From Planctomycetota bacterium (lineage in GTDB: Bacteria > Planctomycetota > Phycisphaerae > Phycisphaerales > Phycisphaeraceae): a stretch of 15,034 nt of DNA. The DNA is taken from the NCBI GenBank assembly GCA_029267795.1, contig JAJUHR010000007.1, positions 1 to 15,034 on the forward strand. Reading direction: 5' to 3'. Under the pieces are notes generated by a model. It did no database searches, was not told where the DNA came from, and was given only the letters and a program-made list of their open reading frames with translations. Of the stretch, positions 1 through 7,739 are shown one piece after another (within the stretch, counting starts at the first letter, position 1; every line of letters begins with the position of its first letter). Both the position numbers and the translations under genes were made by a program.

Positions 1-1
1 A

Positions 2-625
2 ACCCAGAACCTCGTGCAAGCTCTATCGGAGTTTGCCCCGGAGGCGCCGTTGGTGGCGCTGTCGACCGATCTGGTATTCGATGGGGAACACCCCCCGTAC
101 CGGGAGGAGGACCCCACCGGCCCCGTGCAGGTATATGGGCAATTGAAGCTCGAAGCCGAATCCGCGGTGCTCGCGCACCCTCACGGAGCCGTGGCCCGCA
201 CGTCGATCATTTATGGGTGCCCGGTGACCCACAAAGCGAGCTTCCTGGGCACTCTGGTCGAGCGGCTCGCCGCCGGAAATGAGCAGGAGGCGTACGTGGA
301 CGAGGTGCGCACCCCCATTTGGGTGGACGACCTGTGCGACGTGCTGGTTGCGATGGCGGCCGAGCGCGTCACCGGCCTGTGGCACGCCGGGGGGCCGCAG
401 CGGTTGAATCGGCTGCAGATCGCCGAGCTGGCCTGTGACGCGTTGGGTTTGACGCGGCGGCTACTGAAGCCGTGCACTATTGCCGAGTCGACGTACCCCG
501 TCCCGCGTCCGCGCGATGTATCGCTGGATAACACCAAGCTGCTGTGCAGGCTCAACCCACGGCTGCACGCCTTGGCCGAGGTCCTGCCTCGGATCCGGGC
601 CGGGTTTCTTCCATCGAAGCGTTAG
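2..625 (+). CDS. RmlD-like NAD(P)-dependent sugar-nucleotide reductase, C-terminal part
   Basis: The 5' end is cut off by the window edge. The frame is open from base 2 and gives 207 residues. The N-terminal Rossmann glycine motif is missing, so the true start lies upstream. What remains fits the extended short-chain dehydrogenase family, especially dTDP-4-dehydrorhamnose reductases (RmlD/RfbD). It has the STDLVFDG strand, the YGQLK segment supplying the catalytic Tyr-x-x-x-Lys pair, RTSIIYG, and the RTPIWVDDLCDVL and HAGGPQRLNRLQIAEL segments typical of the substrate-binding half. Such enzymes reduce or epimerise nucleotide-activated sugars for cell-surface polysaccharide. Which sugar this one uses cannot be read from the sequence, so no symbol is given. 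The TAG stop is at 623-625 and htrA on the other strand ends six bases further on. A general NAD-dependent epimerase or a MAT2B-like protein is the main alternative. Confidence 0.85.
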   Translation, partial: TQNLVQALSEFAPEAPLVALSTDLVFDGEHPPYREEDPTGPVQVYGQLKLEAESAVLAHPHGAVARTSIIYGCPVTHKASFLGTLVERLAAGNEQEAYVDEVRTPIWVDDLCDVLVAMAAERVTGLWHAGGPQRLNRLQIAELACDALGLTRRLLKPCTIAESTYPVPRPRDVSLDNTKLLCRLNPRLHALAEVLPRIRAGFLPSKR

Positions 626-631
626 GCCGGG

Positions 632-2215
632 TTATTCGGGCAGCTCGATCAGAGCGTACCTGAGCATGTCATCATCCAGGATGCTCAGGCGCACGCCCTT
701 GCTCAGGTCGTGGCGTCCCAGTTCATCCACGAATCGCTCGACCGAATCAACGGGCTTGCCCATGACTTCGGTGATGATGTTCCGGGGGCTGATGCCCGCT
801 GCCTGGGCGGCAGAGCCGGGTCGCACCGAACGGACGAGCACCCCGGGTGTGTACTGCATCTCCAGCTGCTCGGCCAACGGTTCGCTGAGGGTGACCAGCG
901 ATTCGAAGCCCAGCTTGCGGAGCAGTTGCCGCTTGTCCTCGGAGGCGGGGTCGCTGCTTGGGTCGGTCGGCCCGGTTTCGCCCGCGCTGGCGACCGAATC
1001 GGGCAACTCCCCGATTACCACCTTGACGTTGGAGGTTTTGCCCTCGCGGAAGTATTCGACGGTCAGCTCGGTGCCCGGGGCGTAGTCGGCCACGAGGTTG
1101 CGCAGCTCGTCGGCGCTGGTCACGGCCTGCCCGTTGATCTTGGTGATGATGTCCCCCCGCCGCAGGCCCGCCTTTTCCGCCGGCGTGCCCTCGATCATGC
1201 TGCCGACCAGCACGCCCTCGCCCTGGTACCCGAAGGTTTGGGCCAGCTTCGGATTCAGGTCCTGGATGTACACGCCCAGGTAGCCGCGTTGGACCCGGCC
1301 GCTCTTAATCAGCTGCTCGACCACGTTCTTGACCATCTCGATCGGGATCGCGAACCCCAGGCCGTTGTTCGTGCCCGTGCGCGACGCGATCGCCGTGTTC
1401 ATCCCCACCACTTGGCCGTAGATGTTGGTCAGCGGCCCGCCGGAGTTGCCCGGGTTGATCGCCGCGTCGGTCTGGATGAAGTTCTCGTACCCCTTGCGGC
1501 GGTCGAGGATGCCCAACCGGCGGTTCTTGGCCGAGACGATGCCCTGGCTCATCGAAAACTCGAACTGGAACGGCGAGCCGAAGGCAAACACGATGTCGCC
1601 CTGCTCGACCGGTGCTTCCGCCAGCGTCGCGGGGTGCAGCCCGCTGGTGGGGTCGATCTTGATCACCGCGATGTCGGTCTTTGGGTCGACGCCGACCACG
1701 GTCGCTTCTCGCTCCGTGCCGTCCTGGAATCGGACGGCGATGATGTCCGCGTTTTCGATCACGTGGTTGTTGGTGATGATGTGGCCCTGGTCATCGTAGA
1801 CCCACCCCGAGCCGGCGCCGATCACCTGCGGGACGTTATAGCGGCCCATGTCCTGCCCGTCCTCGAAGCCCTGGTCGCCCTGCTCGTCCTCGGGGAACTG
1901 CCACCAGAAGCCGTGCGGGCCGAAGAACCGCCGCAGTAACTCTTCCTCCATCGGGCCGCGTCGAGATTGGTTGCGGACCTTGGTGGAGATCTGGATGTGG
2001 ACCACGCTCGGCTCGACCACCTGGGCGACCCGGCGGAAGGAGTCGCTCAGTTCCGCCAGCGACGGGGTGTGGGCCAGGGCGTTCTTGGCCAGGGTGATCC
2101 GCGCGTCGGACTGTGCCCAGGCGATCCTGCGTGCAGCGTGCGGGCCGAGGATCATCACCGCCAGCGTCGTCAGCAGCAGGACGATCGCTGGCCCATACCT
2201 GTATTTGCGTATCAT
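632..2215 (-). CDS. htrA: HtrA/DegP-family periplasmic serine protease with two PDZ domains
   Basis: This 527-residue protein has the complete DegP layout. A hydrophobic N-terminal signal or anchor (about residues 9-24, with a possible AWA cleavage site near 34) targets it to the periplasm. The trypsin-like domain spans about 60-305, with the catalytic triad His151 (ITNNHVIENAD), Asp181 (TDIAVIKID) and Ser258 (NPGNSGGPL). PDZ1 lies near 311-402, with the GYLGV entry. After a Pro/Ser/Asp-rich linker (about 405-428), PDZ2 fills about 432-525. Enzymes of this family degrade or refold misfolded envelope proteins. Residues 84-127 are an acidic, aromatic insertion in the region of the LA loop. The ATG is preceded by GGGAG with about 7 bases spacing. 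The gene follows panB on the same strand across 196 bases. It converges on the RmlD-like gene with a 6-base gap, leaving no room for a separate terminator. Confidence 0.96.
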   Translation of the reverse strand: MIRKYRYGPAIVLLLTTLAVMILGPHAARRIAWAQSDARITLAKNALAHTPSLAELSDSFRRVAQVVEPSVVHIQISTKVRNQSRRGPMEEELLRRFFGPHGFWWQFPEDEQGDQGFEDGQDMGRYNVPQVIGAGSGWVYDDQGHIITNNHVIENADIIAVRFQDGTEREATVVGVDPKTDIAVIKIDPTSGLHPATLAEAPVEQGDIVFAFGSPFQFEFSMSQGIVSAKNRRLGILDRRKGYENFIQTDAAINPGNSGGPLTNIYGQVVGMNTAIASRTGTNNGLGFAIPIEMVKNVVEQLIKSGRVQRGYLGVYIQDLNPKLAQTFGYQGEGVLVGSMIEGTPAEKAGLRRGDIITKINGQAVTSADELRNLVADYAPGTELTVEYFREGKTSNVKVVIGELPDSVASAGETGPTDPSSDPASEDKRQLLRKLGFESLVTLSEPLAEQLEMQYTPGVLVRSVRPGSAAQAAGISPRNIITEVMGKPVDSVERFVDELGRHDLSKGVRLSILDDDMLRYALIELPE

Positions 2216-2415
2216 GTTGGTGCTCCCGCGCGGCGGCGCAGTTTTTTGAGCGTGGCTCGGCCGGCAGGGGTTGTTCGTGGCGAGGCCGGCCGGGGCCTTC
2301 GGTGCCGATCTTTGGTTTCATACGTCATCGGACGTCTGTGGTTCGCCGCCTGAGCGTTTCGCTTGCCGAAGCGCCCGGCGACAGCCGTTGTTGCGTTCGA
2401 CCGCCAACCGGTCAT
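2212..2415 (-). CDS. Doubtful 67-residue basic ORF bridging panB and htrA
   Basis: A 67-codon frame fills the panB-htrA gap exactly. Its ATG overlaps the panB stop as ATGA (2412-2415), and its TGA overlaps the htrA ATG as ATGA (2212-2215). This is the arrangement expected for translational coupling. The product would be very basic (Arg/Lys/His-rich, e.g. KKLRRRAG near the C terminus), with no signal peptide, membrane helix or recognisable domain. Against it, my hand count of third codon positions gives only about 64% G/C, well below the strong bias visible in panB and htrA. There is also no convincing ribosome site before its ATG. Chance open frames of this length are common in GC-rich DNA. 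It is listed as a possible small gene only. A shorter start at 2328 would give 38 residues. Confidence 0.2.
   Translation of the reverse strand: MTGWRSNATTAVAGRFGKRNAQAANHRRPMTYETKDRHRRPRPASPRTTPAGRATLKKLRRRAGAPT
2319..2345 (-). promoter_or_regulatory. Possible ECF-sigma-type promoter for htrA
   Basis: On the minus strand CGAAC (2341-2345) is followed, 16 bases later, by CGTATG (2319-2324). This resembles the GGAAC-N16/17-CGT pattern of many ECF sigma-factor promoters. It lies about 100 bases upstream of the htrA ATG, and htrA-type genes are commonly under envelope-stress control. The match is short and one -35 base is off, so this is a candidate only. Confidence 0.2.
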
Positions 2416-3266
2416 CGTTCCATTTTATAGGGGTGGTCCTCTTTAAGGTATTGGCCGCTGCGGACCAGCTCGACCCATCGGGCGGCTGCATCGCTGACCT
2501 GCTGCCCCAGGGAAGCTAGGGCTGGGGCAAAAGGCGGGCGCCAGTCCGACAAGCCCAGCAGGTCGTGTAGGACCACGACGTGCCCGTGGCAGGGGGCCCC
2601 GGCTCCGCAGCCGATCACGGGAACCGTCGGCCTGTGCTCCTTTGTGGACGGGGGGTGGACCGCTTCGACGACCCGCTGGGCCACTTCGTGCGGCACCGCT
2701 TCGATGAGCAACATCACCGCGCCGGCGTCGGCCATCAGCCGGGCCGTCTGGACCAGTTGGTCCGCCTGGGATCGGGTACGTCCCACGGCCCCGTACCCGC
2801 CGCGGACACGCACCAGTTGGGGCCTGGAACCGATATGGGCCACCACCGGCACGCCGGCTTCACTGAGGCGCGCCACCAGCGGCGCGAACGTCGGCCCGAC
2901 CTCCAGCTTGACCACGTCCGCACAGCCTTCGGTGAGGAATCGGATCGCGTTCTCCACCGCGCGGTCTTCCCCGCACTGGTAGCTGCCCATCGGCATGTCC
3001 GCCATCACGAACGCGTTCGGAGCGCCCCGCCGCACAGCCGCGGTGATCTCGAGCATGAAGGGCATGGTGGCGGGGAGGGTCGAGTCGTGGCCGAGGATCA
3101 CCTGCGCCGCGGTGTCGCCCACGAGCAAACAGCGCACGCCGCCGTGCCACAGCCAACCCGCCGTGGTGGCGTCGTAGCACGTGAGCATGGCGAACGGTTC
3201 GCCGTGCTGTGCCCACCGGCGTAGGGTGCGCAGCGTCACGCGGTCGTTCGGGGCCGGTTGAGTCAT
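2412..3266 (-). CDS. panB: 3-methyl-2-oxobutanoate hydroxymethyltransferase (PanB)
   Basis: PanB transfers a hydroxymethyl group from 5,10-methylenetetrahydrofolate to 2-oxoisovalerate, the first committed step of pantothenate and hence coenzyme A synthesis, in the cytoplasm. The 284-residue product keeps the family landmarks. These are VGD with Asp51, GHDSTLP, AVRRGAPN, Asp90 (MADMP), Lys120 and Glu122 (VVKLE), His144 (AHIG), GGYGAVGR, and Glu189 (LLIEAVP). The usual GIGAG loop reads GCGAG. These match the metal and ketoacid ligands of E. coli PanB. About eight extra residues (near 203-213) sit before PVIGCGAG, which explains the greater length than the usual 260-odd. I chose the ATG at 3266 because homology begins there; the open frame extends 22 codons further (to 3332) into unrelated sequence. 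No Shine-Dalgarno sequence precedes it, but TATAAT ends six bases before the ATG. Confidence 0.95.
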   Translation of the reverse strand: MTQPAPNDRVTLRTLRRWAQHGEPFAMLTCYDATTAGWLWHGGVRCLLVGDTAAQVILGHDSTLPATMPFMLEITAAVRRGAPNAFVMADMPMGSYQCGEDRAVENAIRFLTEGCADVVKLEVGPTFAPLVARLSEAGVPVVAHIGSRPQLVRVRGGYGAVGRTRSQADQLVQTARLMADAGAVMLLIEAVPHEVAQRVVEAVHPPSTKEHRPTVPVIGCGAGAPCHGHVVVLHDLLGLSDWRPPFAPALASLGQQVSDAAARWVELVRSGQYLKEDHPYKMER

Positions 3267-3272
3267 GGGGGG

Positions 3273-3303
3273 ATTATAGAGCCGCCGCGGGGCCTTGCAG
3301 GCC
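3273..3303 (-). promoter_or_regulatory. TATAAT box directly upstream of panB, leaderless-type start, with adjacent inverted repeat
   Basis: On the minus strand a perfect TATAAT (3273-3278) is followed by six C residues and then the panB ATG. Transcription would therefore begin at or next to the A of the start codon. No ribosome-binding site is present. Upstream, GGCCT-TGC-AGGCC (3291-3303) is a perfect 5-3-5 inverted repeat where a -35 element would fall. No good TTGACA is visible, so either the -35 is weak or the repeat is an operator. The last two points are inference. Confidence 0.4.
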
Positions 3304-3344
3304 GCGCGGGCCCGGCGGGGTGTTCGTTTCAAGGGTCGTCGTGC

Positions 3345-3716
3345 TTAGCGCGATCGGGGCAGCTGGGCCTGTACTTTACCGTTGACCACGCGTGCGGGGT
3401 AGGTGCGCACGCAGTGGTTCGGGTTGTCGGCGCAGCGGCCGTCTTCCAGGCGAAACGGCCAGTGATGCCACGGGCAATACACGATGCTGCCATCTTGAAC
3501 GCGGCCGGCCGACAGGCTCCCGCCGGCGTGCGGGCACGTGTCGTCGATCACGCGGGCCTCGCCCGGGCCGACGCGGAAGATCGCCAGGGTGAAATCCCGG
3601 ATCGCCAGGTACTTGCCGCCCTGCGCGGGCACGGCGTTCCAATCGCACAGGTCGGTCCATCGGCGTTCGTCGGGGGGCGTGCCTATGGCTTCGCTCATGG
3701 GGTCGTGGAGGTTCAT
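3345..3716 (-). CDS. Small Rieske [2Fe-2S] ferredoxin-type protein
   Basis: The whole 123-residue product is essentially one Rieske domain. The cluster ligands are visible as Cys61 and His63 (DDTCPHAGG) and Cys81 and His84 (YCPWHHWPF). This is the C-x-H / C-x-x-H pattern of soluble Rieske ferredoxins and NirD-like small subunits. It also keeps the usual flanking strands (YLAIRDFTLAIFRVG; LEDGRC; VRTYPARVVNGKV). It is likely a cytoplasmic one-electron carrier; there is no signal peptide or membrane anchor. No oxygenase, nitrite reductase or other obvious partner is adjacent, so its role is unknown. The start is uncertain. ATG 3716 is preferred, but ATG 3698 or GTG 3749 are possible, and none has a clear ribosome site. 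It lies between the ABC exporter genes and panB, all on the same strand. Confidence 0.88.
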   Translation of the reverse strand: MNLHDPMSEAIGTPPDERRWTDLCDWNAVPAQGGKYLAIRDFTLAIFRVGPGEARVIDDTCPHAGGSLSAGRVQDGSIVYCPWHHWPFRLEDGRCADNPNHCVRTYPARVVNGKVQAQLPRSR

Positions 3717-3774
3717 GGGTCGTTTCGGGGATGATTTTTGGAGAGGCACGATTGCCGCGCTTGAGGGCCCACGT

Positions 3775-5595
3775 TTATGCGAACTCGTTGATCCGGATGA
3801 ACTGCCGGTACAGGTGCGCGTAGACCCCGCCCGCCGCCAGGAGCTGGTTGTGCGTGCCGCGCTCGACGATCCGGCCGTGGTCCAGCACGAGCACGACGTC
3901 GGCGTGCCGGATCGTGCTGAGCCGGTGGGCGACGACGAAGCTCGTGCGGCCGCGGAGCAGCACGGCCAGCGCCTTTTGGATGCGCGCCTCGGTGAGTGGG
4001 TCCACTGCGCTGGTGGCTTCGTCGAGGATCAGGACCCGTGGGTCGGCGAGCATCGCCCGCGCGAAGCACACCAGCTGTCTTTGCCCCAGGGACAGGGCGC
4101 TGCCGCGCTCCCCCACCTGCGTCTGGAACCCGTCGGACATCGCCTCGACCACGTCCAGGCAGTCGAGCTTGCGGACGGCCTCGATCACTTGCTGGTCGGT
4201 CGCGTCTGGCCTGCCGAAGCGGATGTTGTCCATCACCGTCCCGGTAAACAGGAAGTTCGATTGGAGCACGATGCCCATCTGGTGGTGCAGGGAATCGCCA
4301 CCGATCCGGCGCGTCTCGTACCCGTCGAACAGCAGCTGACCGTGGGTCGGCAGGTAGAACCGGGCGATCAACTGGATCATCGTGCTCTTGCCGCTACCGG
4401 TGTGGCCGACCAGGGCGATGGTCTGGCCCGGCTCGGTGGCGAAGTCGATCTGGCGCAGCACCGGCCGGCCGGGCTGGTACTCGAACGACACGTTGCGGAA
4501 CTCGATCCGCCCTTCGAGCGTCGGCAGGGCCACGGCGTTCGGGGCGTCGGTCCACTGCGGCGGGGTGTCCAGCAGGTCGAACACGCGCTCGGCCCCCGCC
4601 ATCGCCGTCAGCGCGTTGGTGTACTGCCGGCCGAGGTTGATGATCGGGCTAAAGAACAGGTTGGCCAGCAGGAAGAAGTACGCCAGGTCGCCCACGCCGA
4701 TATCCGCCGCCGGTCCCAGCACACGGTAGCCGCCGACGATCAGCAGCGCCGCGAAGAACGCCTGGCTGTTCAGGTCCAGCAGCGGCAGGTACACCCCCTG
4801 GGTGCGCTCGGCGACCAGGTGGTACTCCGAGTGATCGGTGACCAGGTCGCGGAACAGCTGAGCGTTGACGTCCTGACGGACAAACCCCTGGGTGACGCGG
4901 ATCCCGTTGACCGACTCGGCCAGCGCCGCGGTCACCCGGCTGAACGACTCCTGCACGTCGCGGTACGCCTCGCTAAGCCGCGGGTGGTACCGGCGGTTGA
5001 TCGCCCAGAGCACCGGCGCCAGCGCCAGCAGCAGCAGGAACAGCAGCCGGTCCCGCCAGAGCATCAGCAGGGCCGCGACGACCATCTGCCCGCCCTGGAT
5101 CAGGAAGACGAACGTCACCTCCTCGACGCCCAGCCGGACGTTGTTGATGTCCGAGGTCATCCGGCTGATGATCCGCCCGAGCTTGGTCTTGGTGAAGAAG
5201 CTCATCGGCATCCGCTGCAGGTGGGCGAACATCTGGCTGCGCAGGTCGTGCACGACGGCTTCGCCCAGCTCCAGCGCCCACCGCTGGCGGAAGTGCATCG
5301 CGACGACGTCCACCAGGGCCAGCGCCGCGAAGGCCGCCACGCCCAGCGCCAGCGCCGCGCCGTGACGCTGCTGGATCGGCCCGTCGATCACCCCGGCGAA
5401 CACCGCCGCCAGCAGGGGCACCAACAACGCGCGGAGCAGGGCCACGCACAGCAACCCGTTGCGTTTGGCGGCGTAAGGGCGGGTGTAGCCGAGCAGGCGG
5501 ACGATCAGGCGCAGGTCCAGCGGGCGCTGGCGTGGCTCGCGCTCCTCGTCGGGCCGGCGGGCCGTCAGCGTCAATGTCGGGCGTGCCACGGTCAT
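3775..5595 (-). CDS. ABC exporter half-transporter 2 (canonical Walker B, degenerate signature)
   Basis: This 606-residue protein has an N-terminal six-helix transmembrane domain (about 40-330) fused to a nucleotide-binding domain (about 360-600), the layout of type IV ABC exporters (MsbA/BmrA/LmrD-like). Walker A is GHTGSGKST (397-405), the Q-loop Gln is 445, Walker B is VLILDEATSAVD with catalytic Glu526, and the switch His is 557. The signature motif reads LSLGQ (501-505) instead of LSGGQ, a degenerate version. Its ATG overlaps the TGA of the upstream half-transporter as ATGA (5592-5595), so the two are translationally coupled and surely form a heterodimer. An overlapping frame open up to 7650 is ignored, because homology begins at this ATG. 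The substrate is not evident; lipid or drug efflux is typical of the family. Confidence 0.93.
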   Translation of the reverse strand: MTVARPTLTLTARRPDEEREPRQRPLDLRLIVRLLGYTRPYAAKRNGLLCVALLRALLVPLLAAVFAGVIDGPIQQRHGAALALGVAAFAALALVDVVAMHFRQRWALELGEAVVHDLRSQMFAHLQRMPMSFFTKTKLGRIISRMTSDINNVRLGVEEVTFVFLIQGGQMVVAALLMLWRDRLLFLLLLALAPVLWAINRRYHPRLSEAYRDVQESFSRVTAALAESVNGIRVTQGFVRQDVNAQLFRDLVTDHSEYHLVAERTQGVYLPLLDLNSQAFFAALLIVGGYRVLGPAADIGVGDLAYFFLLANLFFSPIINLGRQYTNALTAMAGAERVFDLLDTPPQWTDAPNAVALPTLEGRIEFRNVSFEYQPGRPVLRQIDFATEPGQTIALVGHTGSGKSTMIQLIARFYLPTHGQLLFDGYETRRIGGDSLHHQMGIVLQSNFLFTGTVMDNIRFGRPDATDQQVIEAVRKLDCLDVVEAMSDGFQTQVGERGSALSLGQRQLVCFARAMLADPRVLILDEATSAVDPLTEARIQKALAVLLRGRTSFVVAHRLSTIRHADVVLVLDHGRIVERGTHNQLLAAGGVYAHLYRQFIRINEFA

Positions 5596-7487
5596 CGCGC
5601 CCTCCCCGACGCCGGGGTTGCTTCGCCCCAGCCCGTCTCGTTCATCAGCTGCGCCTGCACCACCTCGCGGTACCGACCGCTGGTGCGCATGAGCTGCTCG
5701 TGGGTGCCCATCTGGACGATCTGCCCGGCGTCGAGCACGATCACCCGGTCCGCCAGCCGCAGCGTGCTGAGCCGGTGCGCGATGACGAACGTCGTGCGGC
5801 CGCGCATCGCCGCGTCCATCGCCTGGAGGATCTCGTGCTCGGTTTGGGCGTCCACCGCGGCGGTGGGGTCGTCCAGCAGCAGGATGCGCGGTTCCAGCAG
5901 CACCGCCCTGGCGATCGCCAGCCGCTGCCTCTGCCCGCCCGACAGGTCCACCCCGTTCTCGCCGATGATGGTGTCGTAACCCTGCGGCAGCTCGAGGATG
6001 AAACCGTGAGCGGCGGCGACGCGTGCGGCCTTCTCGACCTGCTCGCGCGTGGCCTCGGAGTGACCGAACGCGATGTTCGCCGCGACGGTGTTGCTGAACA
6101 GGAAGCTTTCCTGGAACACCAGGCCGATGTTGCGGCGCAGCGAATCCAGGTCCAGGCCCCGCACGTCGTGGCCGTCGATCAGCACACGACCGGCGGTGGC
6201 GTCGTAGAACCGCGGGATCAGGCTCAGCAGCGTGCTCTTGCCGGCCCCGTTGGCGCCCAGGATCGCCACGCGCTGCCCGGGCTCGGCGGTGAAGTCGATC
6301 TCGCGGAGCACCGGCTCCCCGGCTCGGTACGCGAACGAGACGTTCTCGAACCGCACCTGCCCCCGCGGCCGCTGCAGCGCTACCGCGTGCGGCGGGCTCT
6401 GGACCTCCACCGGGGCGTCGAGGACGTCGAACACCCGGGCCGCCCCGGTCAGGCTGCGCTGGATGCTGTTGGTGATCATCGAGATGCTCGATACCCGCGT
6501 GGACAGCTGCTGCAGGATCCCCGCGAACACGATCAGCCCCTCGCCCAGCAGCAACCGGTTGTGGATCACCAGGTACCCGCCGTAGCCCAGCAGCACCGCC
6601 TGGTTCACGTAGGTCAGGTAGTTCACCGCCGGGACGAACGTGCTGACGCGCCAGAAGATCCAGTGCTGGTGGTCGTGCAATTCCTGGCAGGCCCGCTCGA
6701 AGCGGTCGATCTCCTGCTGCTCGCGCGCGAACCCTTTGACCACGTGGATGCCCTGGACGTTCTCCGACAGCCGCAGCAGCAACCGGTCCAGCAGCTTGCG
6801 CGTCCGCAGGTGCGCGGGCCGCACGATGCGCGAAAAGACCGCGGCCCCCACCCACAGCAACGGCATCGTGGCTAAGCACGCCAGCGTCAGCGGCACGTGC
6901 ACGCTGGCCATGTACGTCACAAAGAACGTCAGCGCCATCGCCAGTTGGATCGTCTCGATCAGCACGCCGTCCACGAACACCCGCACCGCCTGCACGTCGG
7001 CCGTGACGCAGTTGATCAGCGAGGCGCTTTCGTTGGCGTCGAAGAAGCGGAAACTGAGTCGCTGCAGCTTGTCGTACACCTGCGACCGCAGTTGGATGAT
7101 AATGGCCTGCACCAACCGGGCCTGGGACATCGTCGCGTAGTAGCGGATGACCGCCTGCAGCAGCGCCACGACCATCAGCGCCACCGCTACCGCGACGACC
7201 GTCTGCATGGGCGTCCAGTCGGCGGGGGGCCGCAAGCCGAACCGGAAGTTCGGCGGGGCGGCGTGGGGGTCGACCGCGTGGCGGATCACGTCGATTCCCA
7301 GCCCGGTCAGCCCCAAGCCGCTCAAGCTCATCCCCACCACAATCACTTGCCAGATCAATACTTTGATGCACGGCCAGCGGTAGCTCCACCCCAGGGCGAG
7401 CATCCGGCGGATCAGGACGCCGTTCGGGGGGGCGGTTTCGGCCCCCGTCAGGAGCGGCGGTGCATAGGTGCTTCGAGGAGCTATCAC
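5592..7487 (-). CDS. ABC exporter half-transporter 1 (degenerate Walker B, canonical signature)
   Basis: This 631-residue fused membrane/ATPase half-transporter is the partner of the next gene. The transmembrane domain covers about 40-345, with a loop around residues 70-95 after the first helix. The ATPase domain has Walker A GANGAGKST (411-419), Q-loop Gln459, a perfect LSGGQ signature (515-519) and switch His571. Walker B ends ILLLDDPTAAVD, so the catalytic glutamate is replaced by Asp540. Paired with the other subunit's LSLGQ, this makes one degenerate ATP site. The second site (Glu526 of the partner plus this LSGGQ) is canonical, as known for TM287/288, BmrCD and LmrCD. The start is GTG at 7487, directly preceded by an in-frame TAA. 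The nearest purine-rich stretch (AGGAAGCGGG) lies rather far upstream, so a start within the first 28 codons is possible. Confidence 0.92.
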   Translation of the reverse strand: MIAPRSTYAPPLLTGAETAPPNGVLIRRMLALGWSYRWPCIKVLIWQVIVVGMSLSGLGLTGLGIDVIRHAVDPHAAPPNFRFGLRPPADWTPMQTVVAVAVALMVVALLQAVIRYYATMSQARLVQAIIIQLRSQVYDKLQRLSFRFFDANESASLINCVTADVQAVRVFVDGVLIETIQLAMALTFFVTYMASVHVPLTLACLATMPLLWVGAAVFSRIVRPAHLRTRKLLDRLLLRLSENVQGIHVVKGFAREQQEIDRFERACQELHDHQHWIFWRVSTFVPAVNYLTYVNQAVLLGYGGYLVIHNRLLLGEGLIVFAGILQQLSTRVSSISMITNSIQRSLTGAARVFDVLDAPVEVQSPPHAVALQRPRGQVRFENVSFAYRAGEPVLREIDFTAEPGQRVAILGANGAGKSTLLSLIPRFYDATAGRVLIDGHDVRGLDLDSLRRNIGLVFQESFLFSNTVAANIAFGHSEATREQVEKAARVAAAHGFILELPQGYDTIIGENGVDLSGGQRQRLAIARAVLLEPRILLLDDPTAAVDAQTEHEILQAMDAAMRGRTTFVIAHRLSTLRLADRVIVLDAGQIVQMGTHEQLMRTSGRYREVVQAQLMNETGWGEATPASGRAR

Positions 7488-7739
7488 TTAGACGAACCCG
7501 CTTCCTGCGATGGCCTGCAACCGCTGGGCGGCCGGCCCGCCAAGGGCGAAAACCGCGATGGGGCGCCCCAAATCCAAAGTTTATTCCAGCGATCGAGCCG
7601 GACAAGCCGCCCGTCGTGGCTTTCTCATCGCAATCGGATCGCCGGCTCATGCCGGTATTCTCAGGTTTGAGGCTGGGCGCGAAATGCGTTACGTTTTCGG
7701 ACCCCTTTTAGGGCTTGCCAAAATCAACGGAACCACGCC
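7488..7739. other. Divergent intergenic region between ABC exporter and aminotransferase
   Basis: These 252 bases must hold promoters for both directions. Two inverted repeats are visible. One is a perfect 12-base palindrome, TGGGGCGCCCCA (7559-7570). The other is CCGGC-tcat-GCCGG (7642-7655). Either could be an operator. No strong -10/-35 pair stands out. A weak TTGAGG-N17-TACGTT pair on the + strand near 7667-7695 was considered too poor to annotate. Confidence 0.4.

Noticed and set aside
710..1939. 409-codon + strand open frame opposite htrA
   Set aside because: Shadow of the htrA coding strand. The composition (Ala/Asp/Val/His/Arg) shows no fold or motif, and htrA itself is unmistakable.
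3538..5979. Very long + strand open frame opposite the ABC exporter gene
   Set aside because: It is antisense to a clear ABC protein. Its product is rich in His, Gln, Val and Arg in the manner of a GC-rich shadow frame, with no domain.
5596..7650. Upstream extension of ABC half-transporter 2 giving a 1291-residue protein
   Set aside because: The extra 685 residues are an off-frame reading of half-transporter 1, with low-complexity Arg/Ala/Gly sequence. The ATGA-coupled start at 5595 fits the family.
7667..7695. TTGAGG-N17-TACGTT as promoter of the aminotransferase
   Set aside because: The -10 matches only 3 of 6 bases; chance matches of this quality are frequent.
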